A stretch of DNA of 7,076 nt from CAZFCK01 sp964517355 (GCA_964517355.1 CAZFCK010000240.1:1-7076), one strand, 5' to 3'; shown: positions 1 to 6,008, counted from the first letter of the stretch. Notes: generated from the letters alone by a model not told the origin. A program made the numbers and translations.

Positions 1-190
1 CCGCGAACAAGTCGTCTATGTCGTCCTGCGCGGACGGTGCCGCCTCGGCCTTGCCGGGAGCGGGCGCTTTCGCGGCGGGCGCCGGCGCGGCCTTGCCCCC
101 TTTTTTCGCCGGGGGCGCTTCCTCAGCCATGTCCAGGTCCCCGAAATCGCCCAGATCCGCGAACAAGTCGTCTATGTCGTCCTGCGCGGA
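1..190 (-). repeat. In-frame direct repeat, copies at 1-34 and 157-190
   Basis: Bases 1-34 and 157-190 are identical. The match continues with two mismatches to base 44 and base 200. The copies are 156 bases apart, which is exactly 52 codons, so each encodes the same SAQDDIDDLFA stretch of the acidic protein. The left copy abuts the window edge, so the repeat may continue beyond it. Identity at the DNA level suggests a recent internal duplication or ongoing homogenisation. Confidence 0.85.
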
Positions 191-652
191 TGGAGCCGCC
201 TTTTTCGCGGGAGGGGACTCCATCGTATCTTCCAGAGAAATCTCATAATCTTTCTCGCTTTCCTCAAAACCTGAAAAATCCAGCCCCTCCAGGTCAAAAT
301 CCTCTTCCCCCACGTCCGCAGACGAAGCTTTACCGGCTTGAGGCGCGGCGGGCCCGCCCTCCGGACCCTGCGTCTCCGTGGCCTCCCCGAACAGATCCTC
401 GAATTCGTCCAGATCTTCGCTATCCTTCATGGACGGAGCCTTGCCCGAAGGACCTGCGGACGCATAGTCTCCGGCATCGGAAAAAAGGTCCTCAAGCTCC
501 TGCTCAAAACTCGTATCCACATCCTCGCCGCCCATGGCGACATCCGCATCCGTGGCCACGGGTTTTTTCTTCACTGTGCCTTTTTCAATAACATCAGTGA
601 GTTCAATAATTTCATCGTCTGCTATGGTATTGGGGGCGGTTCGGGATGCCAT
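1..652 (-). CDS. Acidic low-complexity repeat protein, N-terminal part (runs off the left edge)
   Basis: An open reading frame on the minus strand starts at ATG 652-650 and stays open for 217 codons to the window edge, so the C-terminus is missing. A purine-rich site (AAGGTGAG) lies just upstream of the ATG. The product is strongly acidic and alternates two kinds of segment. Acidic motifs sit at about residues 50-57 (EQELEDLF), 80-88 (DLDEFEDLF), 157-166 (QDDIDDLFAD) and 209-217 (the same motif again). Between them lie Ala/Pro/Lys-rich linkers, for example residues 147-156 and 179-206 (PAKK, APAPAAKAPAPGK). No signal peptide or membrane segment is seen, so a cytoplasmic, largely disordered scaffold or adaptor is likely. 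GC-rich codon choice and the purine-rich site argue that it is real rather than an antisense shadow. I do not recognise the family. The QDDIDDLF motif resembles the SQDEIDALL motif at the N-terminus of flagellar switch protein FliM, but this is only a similarity. Confidence 0.75.
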   Translation of the reverse strand, partial: MASRTAPNTIADDEIIELTDVIEKGTVKKKPVATDADVAMGGEDVDTSFEQELEDLFSDAGDYASAGPSGKAPSMKDSEDLDEFEDLFGEATETQGPEGGPAAPQAGKASSADVGEEDFDLEGLDFSGFEESEKDYEISLEDTMESPPAKKAAPSAQDDIDDLFADLGDFGDLDMAEEAPPAKKGGKAAPAPAAKAPAPGKAEAAPSAQDDIDDLFA

Positions 653-851
653 GGCTCACCTTCGCTTGGCTGCTGTTGTTGCGCCGCCTGTTGCACGGAA
701 TTTCATGCCGGTCATTCTCCCGCATGTGTCCCCGAGTCAACCGCCGACGCCCACTGAGGCGGGGCACTGCCTCCACTCGTGACATATCAGTTCTACGCCA
801 CCCCCTGCAAGGTTGGCGATACTGCTTGGACGGCATACAGTTTAGAAAATT

Positions 852-879
852 TTGATACATTTACTATAGATTATGTAAT
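852..879 (+). promoter_or_regulatory. Possible sigma-70 promoter, plus strand
   Basis: TTGATA at 852-857 and TGTAAT at 874-879 are separated by 16 bases. Each hexamer matches five of six sigma-70 consensus positions. The site is in the most AT-rich patch of the spacer. If used, transcription would begin near 886 and give a structured leader of about 410 bases before the glycosyltransferase, or a short non-coding transcript. Confidence 0.35.
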
Positions 880-891
880 GTGCATTATGAA
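863..891 (-). promoter_or_regulatory. Possible sigma-70 promoter, minus strand, for the acidic protein gene
   Basis: Read on the minus strand, TTCATA (891-886) and TATAGT (868-863) are 17 bases apart, matching four of six and five of six consensus positions. It would drive the acidic protein gene with a leader of about 200 bases. It overlaps the candidate plus-strand promoter, so the two could compete for polymerase. Confidence 0.3.
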
Positions 892-948
892 AGCTGGTCT
901 CTCATGTCAAGCCGTGACGCGGAATAGTATGACCGAGAGCGCGGAATA

Positions 949-1033
949 TTGAAACAATTTGTCGCGCGAAGTTATTAGCGCATTTTCGCCTTGAAACAAG
1001 GCTCTCCCCTGAAACAATTTCCAATTGTTCCAG
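949..1033. repeat. Array of four (T/C)TG(A/G)AACAA motifs
   Basis: TTGAAACAA occurs at 949-957 and 991-999, CTGAAACAA at 1009-1017, and the reverse complement of CTGGAACAA at 1025-1033. The second copy is the core of a perfect dyad (988-1002, GCCTTG-AAA-CAAGGC). The third and fourth form the two arms of another dyad (1007-1035). The 11-base string TGAAACAATTT recurs exactly 60 bases apart (950-960 and 1010-1020). Such clustering fits an operator array for a DNA-binding protein or a dispersed repeat; the sequence alone does not decide. Confidence 0.5.
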
Positions 1034-1035
1034 GG
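1007..1035. repeat. Inverted repeat with 13-base arms
   Basis: Arms 1007-1019 (CCCTGAAACAATT) and 1023-1035 (AATTGTTCCAGGG) are complementary except for one position, around a three-base centre. No T-run follows on either strand, so it is unlikely to be an ordinary intrinsic terminator. Confidence 0.6.
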
Positions 1036-1044
1036 AAATGCATA

Positions 1045-1079
1045 AGAGCATCTAGCGCTTTTCAAGCGTGAGATGCTCT
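1045..1079. repeat. Strong hairpin: AGAGCATCT ... AGATGCTCT
   Basis: Outer arms 1045-1053 and 1071-1079 are perfect nine-base complements. A second stem, CGCTT/AAGCG at 1056-1060 and 1064-1068, sits inside around a three-base loop. The two stems are separated by two unpaired bases on each side. There is no downstream T-run on the plus strand. The compact two-tier form resembles dispersed intergenic palindromes (REP-like), but the copy number cannot be judged from one window. Confidence 0.6.
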
Positions 1080-1099
1080 AAAACAGCCATGGCCGCGCA

Positions 1100-1137
1100 A
1101 ACCGCGTACGCGGTTCGTGTCCAATCCCGCGAACCGC
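1100..1137. repeat. 16-base perfect palindrome overlapping an alternative stem
   Basis: Bases 1100-1115 read AACCGCGTACGCGGTT, a perfect palindrome. Its right half plus two bases (GCGGTTCG, 1110-1117) is also the exact complement of CGAACCGC at 1130-1137. The right arm can therefore pair either leftward or rightward but not both. It may be an operator for a dimeric regulator or a structural switch in a leader RNA. Confidence 0.55.
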
Positions 1138-1192
1138 TCCCCTTAATAAAAATATTTTGCCCCGGTGAAATTATCTTGACGCACCGTTGCCG

Positions 1193-1246
1193 TTATTGAC
1201 ACCCTCCAGCGGCGGAAGGTAGCCTCCCGCACGATCTTGTCAATAA
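1193..1246. repeat. Nested inverted repeat just upstream of the glycosyltransferase
   Basis: TTATTGACA (1193-1201) and TGTCAATAA (1238-1246) are perfect nine-base complements. Inside them, 1212-1219 pairs with 1223-1230 with one mismatch around a TAG loop. Each outer arm contains TTGACA, one on each strand and facing inward, which equals the -35 consensus. No good -10 hexamer sits at 16-18 bases downstream of the plus-strand one (the best is TAGCCT at 1220-1225). It ends about 30 bases before the putative ribosome-binding site. Confidence 0.55.
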
Positions 1247-1295
1247 TTCAAACGGTTCAGCAAACTCGATCTTTTCTGAGGAGTTTCCACACGTC

Positions 1296-2945
1296 ATGGC
1301 GCACCAGCTCCCTCCTCCCCATGATCAGGCGCATGGCGCATCGCACCACCCGCGATCCCGGAGGCTTTGCGTCTGCAAACGCTGGCAAGGTCCGCTGCCC
1401 GAGGCTTGCGGGAACGCACAGGTTATCGATTTTTCCACACTGCGCTCGGCCATGCGCAATGGAACCATTCTCCGCCTCCTTTTCGGCTGGGAGCAGGCGC
1501 TCTTGCTCTGCCCGGACGTGCATCGTCTTCTCAAACCCTTTTTCTCCTGCCTGGCGGTGCGGCTCTGCGCGAAGAAGCGCTGCACGCTCCTGGACGGCCA
1601 TGGCGGCAACGTCCGCCTTGACGCATTGTACCTGGCGCGCCTGGCGGCGCACGTGGCGCGCGACGCCCTCGCCGCTCCCGGCCTGCTGCGTTGGGCGCGG
1701 CGCATGCTCACGGACATGGAAGCATCCACGCCCCAGCCCGTGGATCTGGATCTGGAGCAGCCCGTTCTGTATGTGCGCACGGACTTCAATTTGGGGCTGC
1801 AAAGCGGAGGGGTGATTTCACACATGCGCTCCGTGGCCAATGCGTTTGCCCGCATGCAGCGCCCGTTGATCATGGCGGGCAGCGAAGCCATCCCGGGCCT
1901 GGACCCGGACATTGAAACGCATCTTTTCGCCCCTCAACGTTTTCTGGATTACCGCGAACTGCCGCAACTGCATTACAATCGTCAGTTCGTTCCCCTTGTG
2001 CGCCGGGCCCTGGCCGGGCGCCGCCCCGCTTTCGTGTACCAGCGCTCGGCCTTGAACAGCATTTCCGGCCTGCGTCTGGCATGGCGGGAACATGTGCCTT
2101 TTGTCCTGGAATACAACAGTTCCGAGATATGGATTTCACGGCATCACACCACGCCCCTGCGTCTTGAGGCGTATTCCCGGCGCATCGAGCAACTGAATCT
2201 GCGTTTCGCGGACCTCGTCGTGGTGGTCAGCGACGCGCTTGCCGCATCCCTCGAGGAGCAGGGCGTTGATCCGCGGAAAATCCTCGTGAATCCCAACGGC
2301 GTGGATACGCGCCTTTTTCATCCGGATGTCGATGGAGCGGCCGTGCGGCGGGATTTCGCTCTTAAGGGCAAGCGTGTCGTCGGCTTTGCGGGCAGCTTCG
2401 CCCCCTTTCATGGAACCGAAGAACTGGTGCGCGCCGTTGCCTTGCTCGTGCGGGAGAAACCGCACCTGCGCGACAGCATGCGCGTGTTGTGCATCGGCCA
2501 GGGGCAGCGGCTCGCGGCGACCCGCGCCCTGGCGCATGATCTCGGGATCGCGGAGGTGTGTCTTTTTCCCGGAGCCGTGCCGCAAACCGAGGTGCCCGCG
2601 TATCTTGCCGCGTGCGACGTGCTTGTGGCGGCGCAACAGCCCGACCCGGACGGGTCCCGGTTCTTTTGCTCGCCCATGAAGATATTCGAATACATGGCCA
2701 TGGGGCGCGGCATCGTTTCCACGCGCCTGGAACAGGCCGGGCAGATACTTGAACAAGGAAAGACCGCTCTGCTCACGCACCCCGGCGACACGCCCGATCT
2801 TGCACGGGCGATAGGCGCGCTTCTGGAGGACCCGGAGCGTTGCCGCTCCATGGGCGCCGCCGCGCGTGCGCTCGCGGAGCGGCGCCACACCTGGGGGATG
2901 CATGTGCAACGCATTATCGAGGCACTGGTGCGCCGGGTATCGTGA
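1296..2945 (+). CDS. Glycosyltransferase family 4 (GT-B fold) with N-terminal extension
   Basis: The 549-residue product is a retaining GT-B type glycosyltransferase of the GT4 (Glycos_transf_1) kind, expected to move a sugar from a nucleotide donor to a surface glycan or lipid acceptor. The acceptor-side domain starts near residue 155 (VLYVRTDFNLGLQSGG, about 157-172). The donor domain holds KILVNPNGVDTRLF (328-341), VVGFAGSFAPFHGTEELV (361-378), LFPGAVPQTEVPAYLAACDVLV (423-444) and SPMKIFEYMAMGRGIVST (459-476). The first Glu of the usual EX7E motif is replaced by Phe457, as is common in members with an SPxKxFEYMA motif; Glu465 is kept. Residues 1-150 are unassigned, making it longer than the usual 350-420. 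ATG 1296 is the first in-frame start after the stop at 1197-1199; TGAGGAG at 1277-1283 is 12 bases upstream, rather far. Met53 (1452) is an alternative start. Donor and acceptor cannot be read from sequence. It appears to be monocistronic. Confidence 0.9.
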   Translation: MAHQLPPPHDQAHGASHHPRSRRLCVCKRWQGPLPEACGNAQVIDFSTLRSAMRNGTILRLLFGWEQALLLCPDVHRLLKPFFSCLAVRLCAKKRCTLLDGHGGNVRLDALYLARLAAHVARDALAAPGLLRWARRMLTDMEASTPQPVDLDLEQPVLYVRTDFNLGLQSGGVISHMRSVANAFARMQRPLIMAGSEAIPGLDPDIETHLFAPQRFLDYRELPQLHYNRQFVPLVRRALAGRRPAFVYQRSALNSISGLRLAWREHVPFVLEYNSSEIWISRHHTTPLRLEAYSRRIEQLNLRFADLVVVVSDALAASLEEQGVDPRKILVNPNGVDTRLFHPDVDGAAVRRDFALKGKRVVGFAGSFAPFHGTEELVRAVALLVREKPHLRDSMRVLCIGQGQRLAATRALAHDLGIAEVCLFPGAVPQTEVPAYLAACDVLVAAQQPDPDGSRFFCSPMKIFEYMAMGRGIVSTRLEQAGQILEQGKTALLTHPGDTPDLARAIGALLEDPERCRSMGAAARALAERRHTWGMHVQRIIEALVRRVS

Positions 2946-2946
2946 A

Positions 2947-2977
2947 CGGCTCCTGCGTTTCCACAAGAGCCGCTTTT
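2947..2977 (+). terminator. Probable rho-independent terminator after the glycosyltransferase
   Basis: Two bases after the stop codon, CGGCTC (2947-2952) pairs with GAGCCG (2967-2972), extended by a mismatch and a two-base inner stem. TTTT follows at 2974-2977. The stem is GC-rich but the T-run is short. It separates the glycosyltransferase from the next operon. Confidence 0.5.
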
Positions 2978-3000
2978 CAAAAACAACTCTTTAGTATATG
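2974..3000 (+). promoter_or_regulatory. Weak promoter-like AT-rich sequence before the binding-protein gene
   Basis: The 35 bases before ATG 3009 are AT-rich and include TATATG (2995-3000), with a TTTTCA at 2974-2979 as a poor -35 only 15 bases away. If TATATG acts as a -10 box, transcription would start at about 3007-3009, at the start codon itself. Confidence 0.2.
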
Positions 3001-3008
3001 TAATTATC

Positions 3009-4007
3009 ATGTATACAAAGGCAAAATACTCGTTGCGGGTTCTCTTCCTTATCGCGGGACTTGCCGCGATCCTGCAGGCGGGGTCCGTCGCCCTCGGCGG
3101 GGAACTGCAGCAGGCGACGATCCTGCCCCAATGGGCGCCGCAAGCGCAATTCGCCGGCATTTACGTGGCCAAGGACAAGGGCTTCTACGAACAGCAGGGC
3201 GTGGACATGACCGTGCTTCGCGGGGGGCCGAAATGCCCCACTCGCCTGCTGCTGAGTTCGGGCAAAGTCGATTTCGCGACAATGTTCCTGACCACGGCCA
3301 TCAAGCTTGCCTCTCAAGATGAAGACATCATCAATCTGGCGCAGCTCGTGCATCGTTCGTCTCTGCTCCTGGTCGCGCGCAAGGCGGACGGCATCCTGAG
3401 TCCCGCGGACCTGAACAACAAGCGCATAAGCACGTGGGGTCCTGAATTTTCCTTGCAAATCGACGAATTTTTACGCAAGCACGGCGTGCGCGTGAAAACC
3501 CTGCCCCAAGGCTTTACCGTGAATCTCTTCCTGCGCGAGGGCGTGCATGCCGTCTCCGCCATGTGGTACAACGAATATCACACGTTGTTGAATAGCGGCC
3601 TGGACAAGGAGGACCTGACCGTGTTCGCCATGGCCGACTACGGTTTGAATTACCCCGAAGACGGGCTCTACTGCATGCGCCCGACCTATGAGGCCAACCC
3701 GGAACTCTGCTGCGCCGTGGCGCGCGCCACCCTTGAAGGCTGGCGCTACGCCTTTGCCCATCCCGAAGAGGCCCTGGACATGGTAATGCGCCGCGCCGAA
3801 GAGGCGAACCTGCCGACCAACCGCGTGCATCAACGCTGGATGCTGGCACGCATGCGGGATATCATCGCCCCGGACGGCGAAGTAAACGGCGGCGCCCTGA
3901 GCCGGGAGGAATTCGAATCCGTGGCCCGCTCCATGCGTGATGCCGGTCTTATCCACGCCATCCCCCCTTACGAGGCCTTCCATGTCCAATGCGCAGTCCC
4001 CCGTTGA
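3009..4007 (+). CDS. NMT1/THI5-like periplasmic substrate-binding protein
   Basis: The 332-residue protein belongs to the NMT1/THI5-like (SsuA/ThiY) group of periplasmic binding proteins, which bind small organic solutes such as pyrimidine precursors, sulfonates or nitrate. Residues 1-30 form a Sec signal peptide: Lys4, Lys6 and Arg10, a hydrophobic stretch 11-29, and a likely signal peptidase I site near Ala28-Leu-Gly30. No lipobox cysteine is present. Family features include LPQWAPQAQFAGIYVAKDKGFYEQQG (39-64), the GGP turn (72-74), VDFATMF (87-93), the SPADLNNKRIST segment (131-142) and MWYNEY (185-190). Length is normal. No Shine-Dalgarno sequence precedes ATG 3009; TTG 3033 is a possible alternative. 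No permease or ATPase gene is nearby in the window. Instead the gene overlaps a membrane phosphatase sensor by 26 bases, so a role in ligand presentation to that sensor is inferred. The actual ligand is not predictable. Confidence 0.88.
   Translation: MYTKAKYSLRVLFLIAGLAAILQAGSVALGGELQQATILPQWAPQAQFAGIYVAKDKGFYEQQGVDMTVLRGGPKCPTRLLLSSGKVDFATMFLTTAIKLASQDEDIINLAQLVHRSSLLLVARKADGILSPADLNNKRISTWGPEFSLQIDEFLRKHGVRVKTLPQGFTVNLFLREGVHAVSAMWYNEYHTLLNSGLDKEDLTVFAMADYGLNYPEDGLYCMRPTYEANPELCCAVARATLEGWRYAFAHPEEALDMVMRRAEEANLPTNRVHQRWMLARMRDIIAPDGEVNGGALSREEFESVARSMRDAGLIHAIPPYEAFHVQCAVPR
3972..3975 (+). promoter_or_regulatory. Ribosome-binding site fixing the phosphatase start
   Basis: GAGG at 3972-3975 lies six bases before ATG 3982, inside the end of the binding-protein gene. 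This favours ATG 3982 over the in-frame GTG 3937 and ATG 3940, which would add 14-15 residues lacking family character. The position suggests translational coupling. Confidence 0.6.
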
Positions 4008-5955
4008 CGCACCGTCTCCAGGTAAAAGACCCCCCAGGAAAGTCGGCCTGGCCTTCAAGCTGGCCATTTTCATACTCAGCGGCACGATCTGCATCTTTGC
4101 CGCCAGCTTTTTCTATTATTATTACTTCACCAAGCAAATCATCCTCAAAAACGCCTCGGAACAAGCGAAAAATCTCACCGAATCAACTCTGTACGAAATA
4201 GAAACCGCGCTCAGGGGCGCGGAACAGGTGCCCCTGTTTCTGGCCTACGTCTTTGAGAGCGATCCGCCCAAACAACAGCGCTTGGAACGCTATCTCCGGG
4301 ATTTTCTGCTCTCGTCCCCCACCGCGTTCGGGGGCGCGGCAGCTTTCGAGCCCTATGCCTTCGACCCGCGCAAAAAATACTTCGCCACCTATTTTTACAA
4401 ACAAAAAGGCGAACTCCACAACGTCCAGCTCGGGTGTGAGGAGTACGACTATTTTGTCCAGGACTGGTACCTGATCCCCAAAGAGCTGGACCGCCCCATG
4501 TGGAGCGAACCCTACTATGATGAAGGCGGGGGCGACATTGTGATGTCCACCTACAGTGTGCCCTTCGACCGTATGCTGGCGGGAGAGGTTGTCTTCGGCG
4601 GCATCGTCACCGTGGATGTCTCCCTGGACTGGCTGCACGATCTCGTGTCTTCCATCAGGATCTACAACACGGGTTCCGCCTTTCTCATCAGCCGCAACGG
4701 CGTGTTCGTTTCCGCACCGAACAAAAAAAACATCATGCGCGAAAGCATCTTCAGCATCGCCGAAGAGCTCAATGATCCCGGCATACGCGCCCTTGGCAAA
4801 GACATGACCGCGGGCAGGCATGATTTCGTGAAAGTGCCCGAAGCCCTTTTCGGCAAGCCCTACTGGCTCTATTACGCGCCCATGCCCGCCACGGGCTGGG
4901 CCCTGGGCGTGGCCATTCCGGACGATGAACTCTTCGCGGACCTGCACAACCTCAGCCGCAAGGTGCTCTATATCTCGCTGATCGGTTTCGCCTTGCTCTT
5001 CATGGTCATTGTGGGCATTTCCATGACCATTACCCGCCCCATTAAAATTCTGGCCTCAAAAACCAGCGAAATAGCCAGGGGCAACCTGGACGTGGACCTG
5101 CCGACCCAAGTGTCCAACGATGAAGTGGGGGATTTGGCGCATTCCTTCGACGGCATGCGCGTTGCGCTCAAGGAGTATATCTCAAACCTTACTGAAACCA
5201 CGAAAGCCAAAGAGCGCATGGAATCGGAACTCAAGATCGCGCGCAACATCCAGATGAGCTTCCTGCCCAAGCGCTTTCCGCCGTTCCCCGCCATCGCGTC
5301 CTTTTCCCTGCATGCGGCCCTGGAACCGGCCTGGGAAGTGGGGGGCGACCTCTACGACTTCTTCCTGCTCGACGACAACCACCTGTTTTTCTCCGTGGGC
5401 GACGTCTCTGGCAAAGGAGCGCCCGCCGCGTTGTTCATGGCCGTGACCAAAACCCTGGTCAAAGGCATCGCGGAGCAGGACATGGACCCGGCCGCCATAC
5501 TCCGGAGCGTCAACACCGAACTTTGCCTGGACAACGAGTCCATGCTCTTTGTGACCATGTTTTGCGGCATTCTGGACTTCACCAGCGGGGAGCTGGCCTT
5601 TTCCAACGCCGGACACAATCCGCCCCTGCTCGTGCCCGCGCAAGGCGAACCCTCATGGCTGAAATTGCCCCAGGGCTTTTTCCTGGGCATCATGCCCGAC
5701 GGCGCATACGAGACCTTTTCCACCCCCCTTGCCCCGGGGGATAAGCTGGTGGTCTTCACCGACGGCGTGACCGAAGCCATGGACGAACAGGAAAAATTCT
5801 TTACCGACGCGAAATTGCTGGACGTGGTGGCCCGCAACAGAGACAAGACGGCGGACGCCTTGACCGCCATCGTTATGGACGCCGTACACTCCTTTGCCGG
5901 CACGGCTCCCCAGGCCGACGACATTACCGTGCTTATCCTGGAATATCACGGGTAA
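3982..5955 (+). CDS. Membrane sensor serine phosphatase: Cache-like, HAMP, SpoIIE/PP2C (RsbU type)
   Basis: The 657-residue protein is a transmembrane PP2C-family phosphatase. A basic N-tail (15-26) leads into TM1 (about 24-48). A periplasmic region of about 270 residues follows with dCache-like features: FEPYAFDPRKKYFATYF (122-138), DWYL (161-164), WSEPYYDEGGGDIVMSTYSVPF (174-195) and GWALGVAIP (305-313). TM2 is about 328-350, HAMP about 347-400 (TRPIKILASKTSEIARGNLD, then NDEVGDLAHSF), and a coiled-coil linker about 401-425 has the RsbU-like ELKIARNIQMSFLP. The catalytic domain, about 435-655, keeps the metal ligands: GGDLYD with Asp456, GDVSGKG with Asp474, NAGHNPP (542-548), TDGVTEA with Asp594 and ADDITV with Asp646/Asp647, so it should be active. 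RsbU/SpoIIE enzymes dephosphorylate an STAS-domain anti-anti-sigma factor in a partner switch; no such partner is in the window. The overlap with the binding-protein gene suggests co-expression and joint sensing. Confidence 0.93.
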   Translation: MSNAQSPVDAPSPGKRPPRKVGLAFKLAIFILSGTICIFAASFFYYYYFTKQIILKNASEQAKNLTESTLYEIETALRGAEQVPLFLAYVFESDPPKQQRLERYLRDFLLSSPTAFGGAAAFEPYAFDPRKKYFATYFYKQKGELHNVQLGCEEYDYFVQDWYLIPKELDRPMWSEPYYDEGGGDIVMSTYSVPFDRMLAGEVVFGGIVTVDVSLDWLHDLVSSIRIYNTGSAFLISRNGVFVSAPNKKNIMRESIFSIAEELNDPGIRALGKDMTAGRHDFVKVPEALFGKPYWLYYAPMPATGWALGVAIPDDELFADLHNLSRKVLYISLIGFALLFMVIVGISMTITRPIKILASKTSEIARGNLDVDLPTQVSNDEVGDLAHSFDGMRVALKEYISNLTETTKAKERMESELKIARNIQMSFLPKRFPPFPAIASFSLHAALEPAWEVGGDLYDFFLLDDNHLFFSVGDVSGKGAPAALFMAVTKTLVKGIAEQDMDPAAILRSVNTELCLDNESMLFVTMFCGILDFTSGELAFSNAGHNPPLLVPAQGEPSWLKLPQGFFLGIMPDGAYETFSTPLAPGDKLVVFTDGVTEAMDEQEKFFTDAKLLDVVARNRDKTADALTAIVMDAVHSFAGTAPQADDITVLILEYHG

Positions 5956-5962
5956 AGAAGAA

Positions 5963-6008
5963 CGTCGCGGGCTTTCGCGCCCGCACGACGACCAGGGGAG
6001 GCCCCTGG
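5963..6008 (+). terminator. Tandem GC-rich hairpins after the phosphatase gene
   Basis: Starting eight bases after the stop codon, GCGGGC (5967-5972) pairs with GCCCGC (5979-5984), and CGTC/GACG extends this across a two-base bulge. One base later CCAGGGG (5992-5998) pairs perfectly with CCCCTGG (6002-6008). No T-run follows immediately; the nearest is TTTTTT at 6031-6036. Transcript end or mRNA stabilisation is likely, but a standard intrinsic terminator is not certain. Confidence 0.4.

Larger units (their letters stand above)
653..1295. other. Long divergent intergenic region rich in dyads
   Basis: This 643-base spacer separates the minus-strand acidic protein gene from the plus-strand glycosyltransferase gene. 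I find no convincing protein gene: the short frames here overlap the flanking genes and lack family features. The part next to the acidic gene (653-840) is GC-rich without obvious structure. Bases 841-892 are AT-rich and promoter-like. Bases 949-1246 hold a series of inverted and direct repeats, annotated separately. No tRNA-like or recognisable riboswitch element was seen. Confidence 0.7.

Noticed and set aside
37..757. Several plus-strand frames over 18-757
   Set aside because: They are antisense to the acidic protein gene, rich in Pro/Arg from reverse-read acidic codons, and show no family features.
612..860. Minus-strand 82-residue frame
   Set aside because: It overlaps the start of the better supported acidic gene in another frame and has no Shine-Dalgarno site or recognisable motif.
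1045..1079. Hairpin as a CRISPR repeat or intrinsic terminator
   Set aside because: There is only one copy with no spacer periodicity, and no T-run follows on the plus strand.
1237..1815. Plus-strand frame starting at TTG 1237, as a possible frameshifted N-terminus of the glycosyltransferase
   Set aside because: The 1296 frame is open without interruption into the conserved domains. The other frame shows Ser/Arg/Trp-rich shadow composition, so no frameshift is needed.
2136..2966. Minus-strand 276-residue frame antisense to the glycosyltransferase
   Set aside because: GC-rich genes commonly leave long antisense frames open; the His/Arg/Gly-rich content and lack of motifs mark it as a shadow.
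3937..3981. Upstream start for the phosphatase at GTG 3937 or ATG 3940
   Set aside because: ATG 3982 has GAGG six bases upstream and gives a normal basic N-tail before the first membrane segment.
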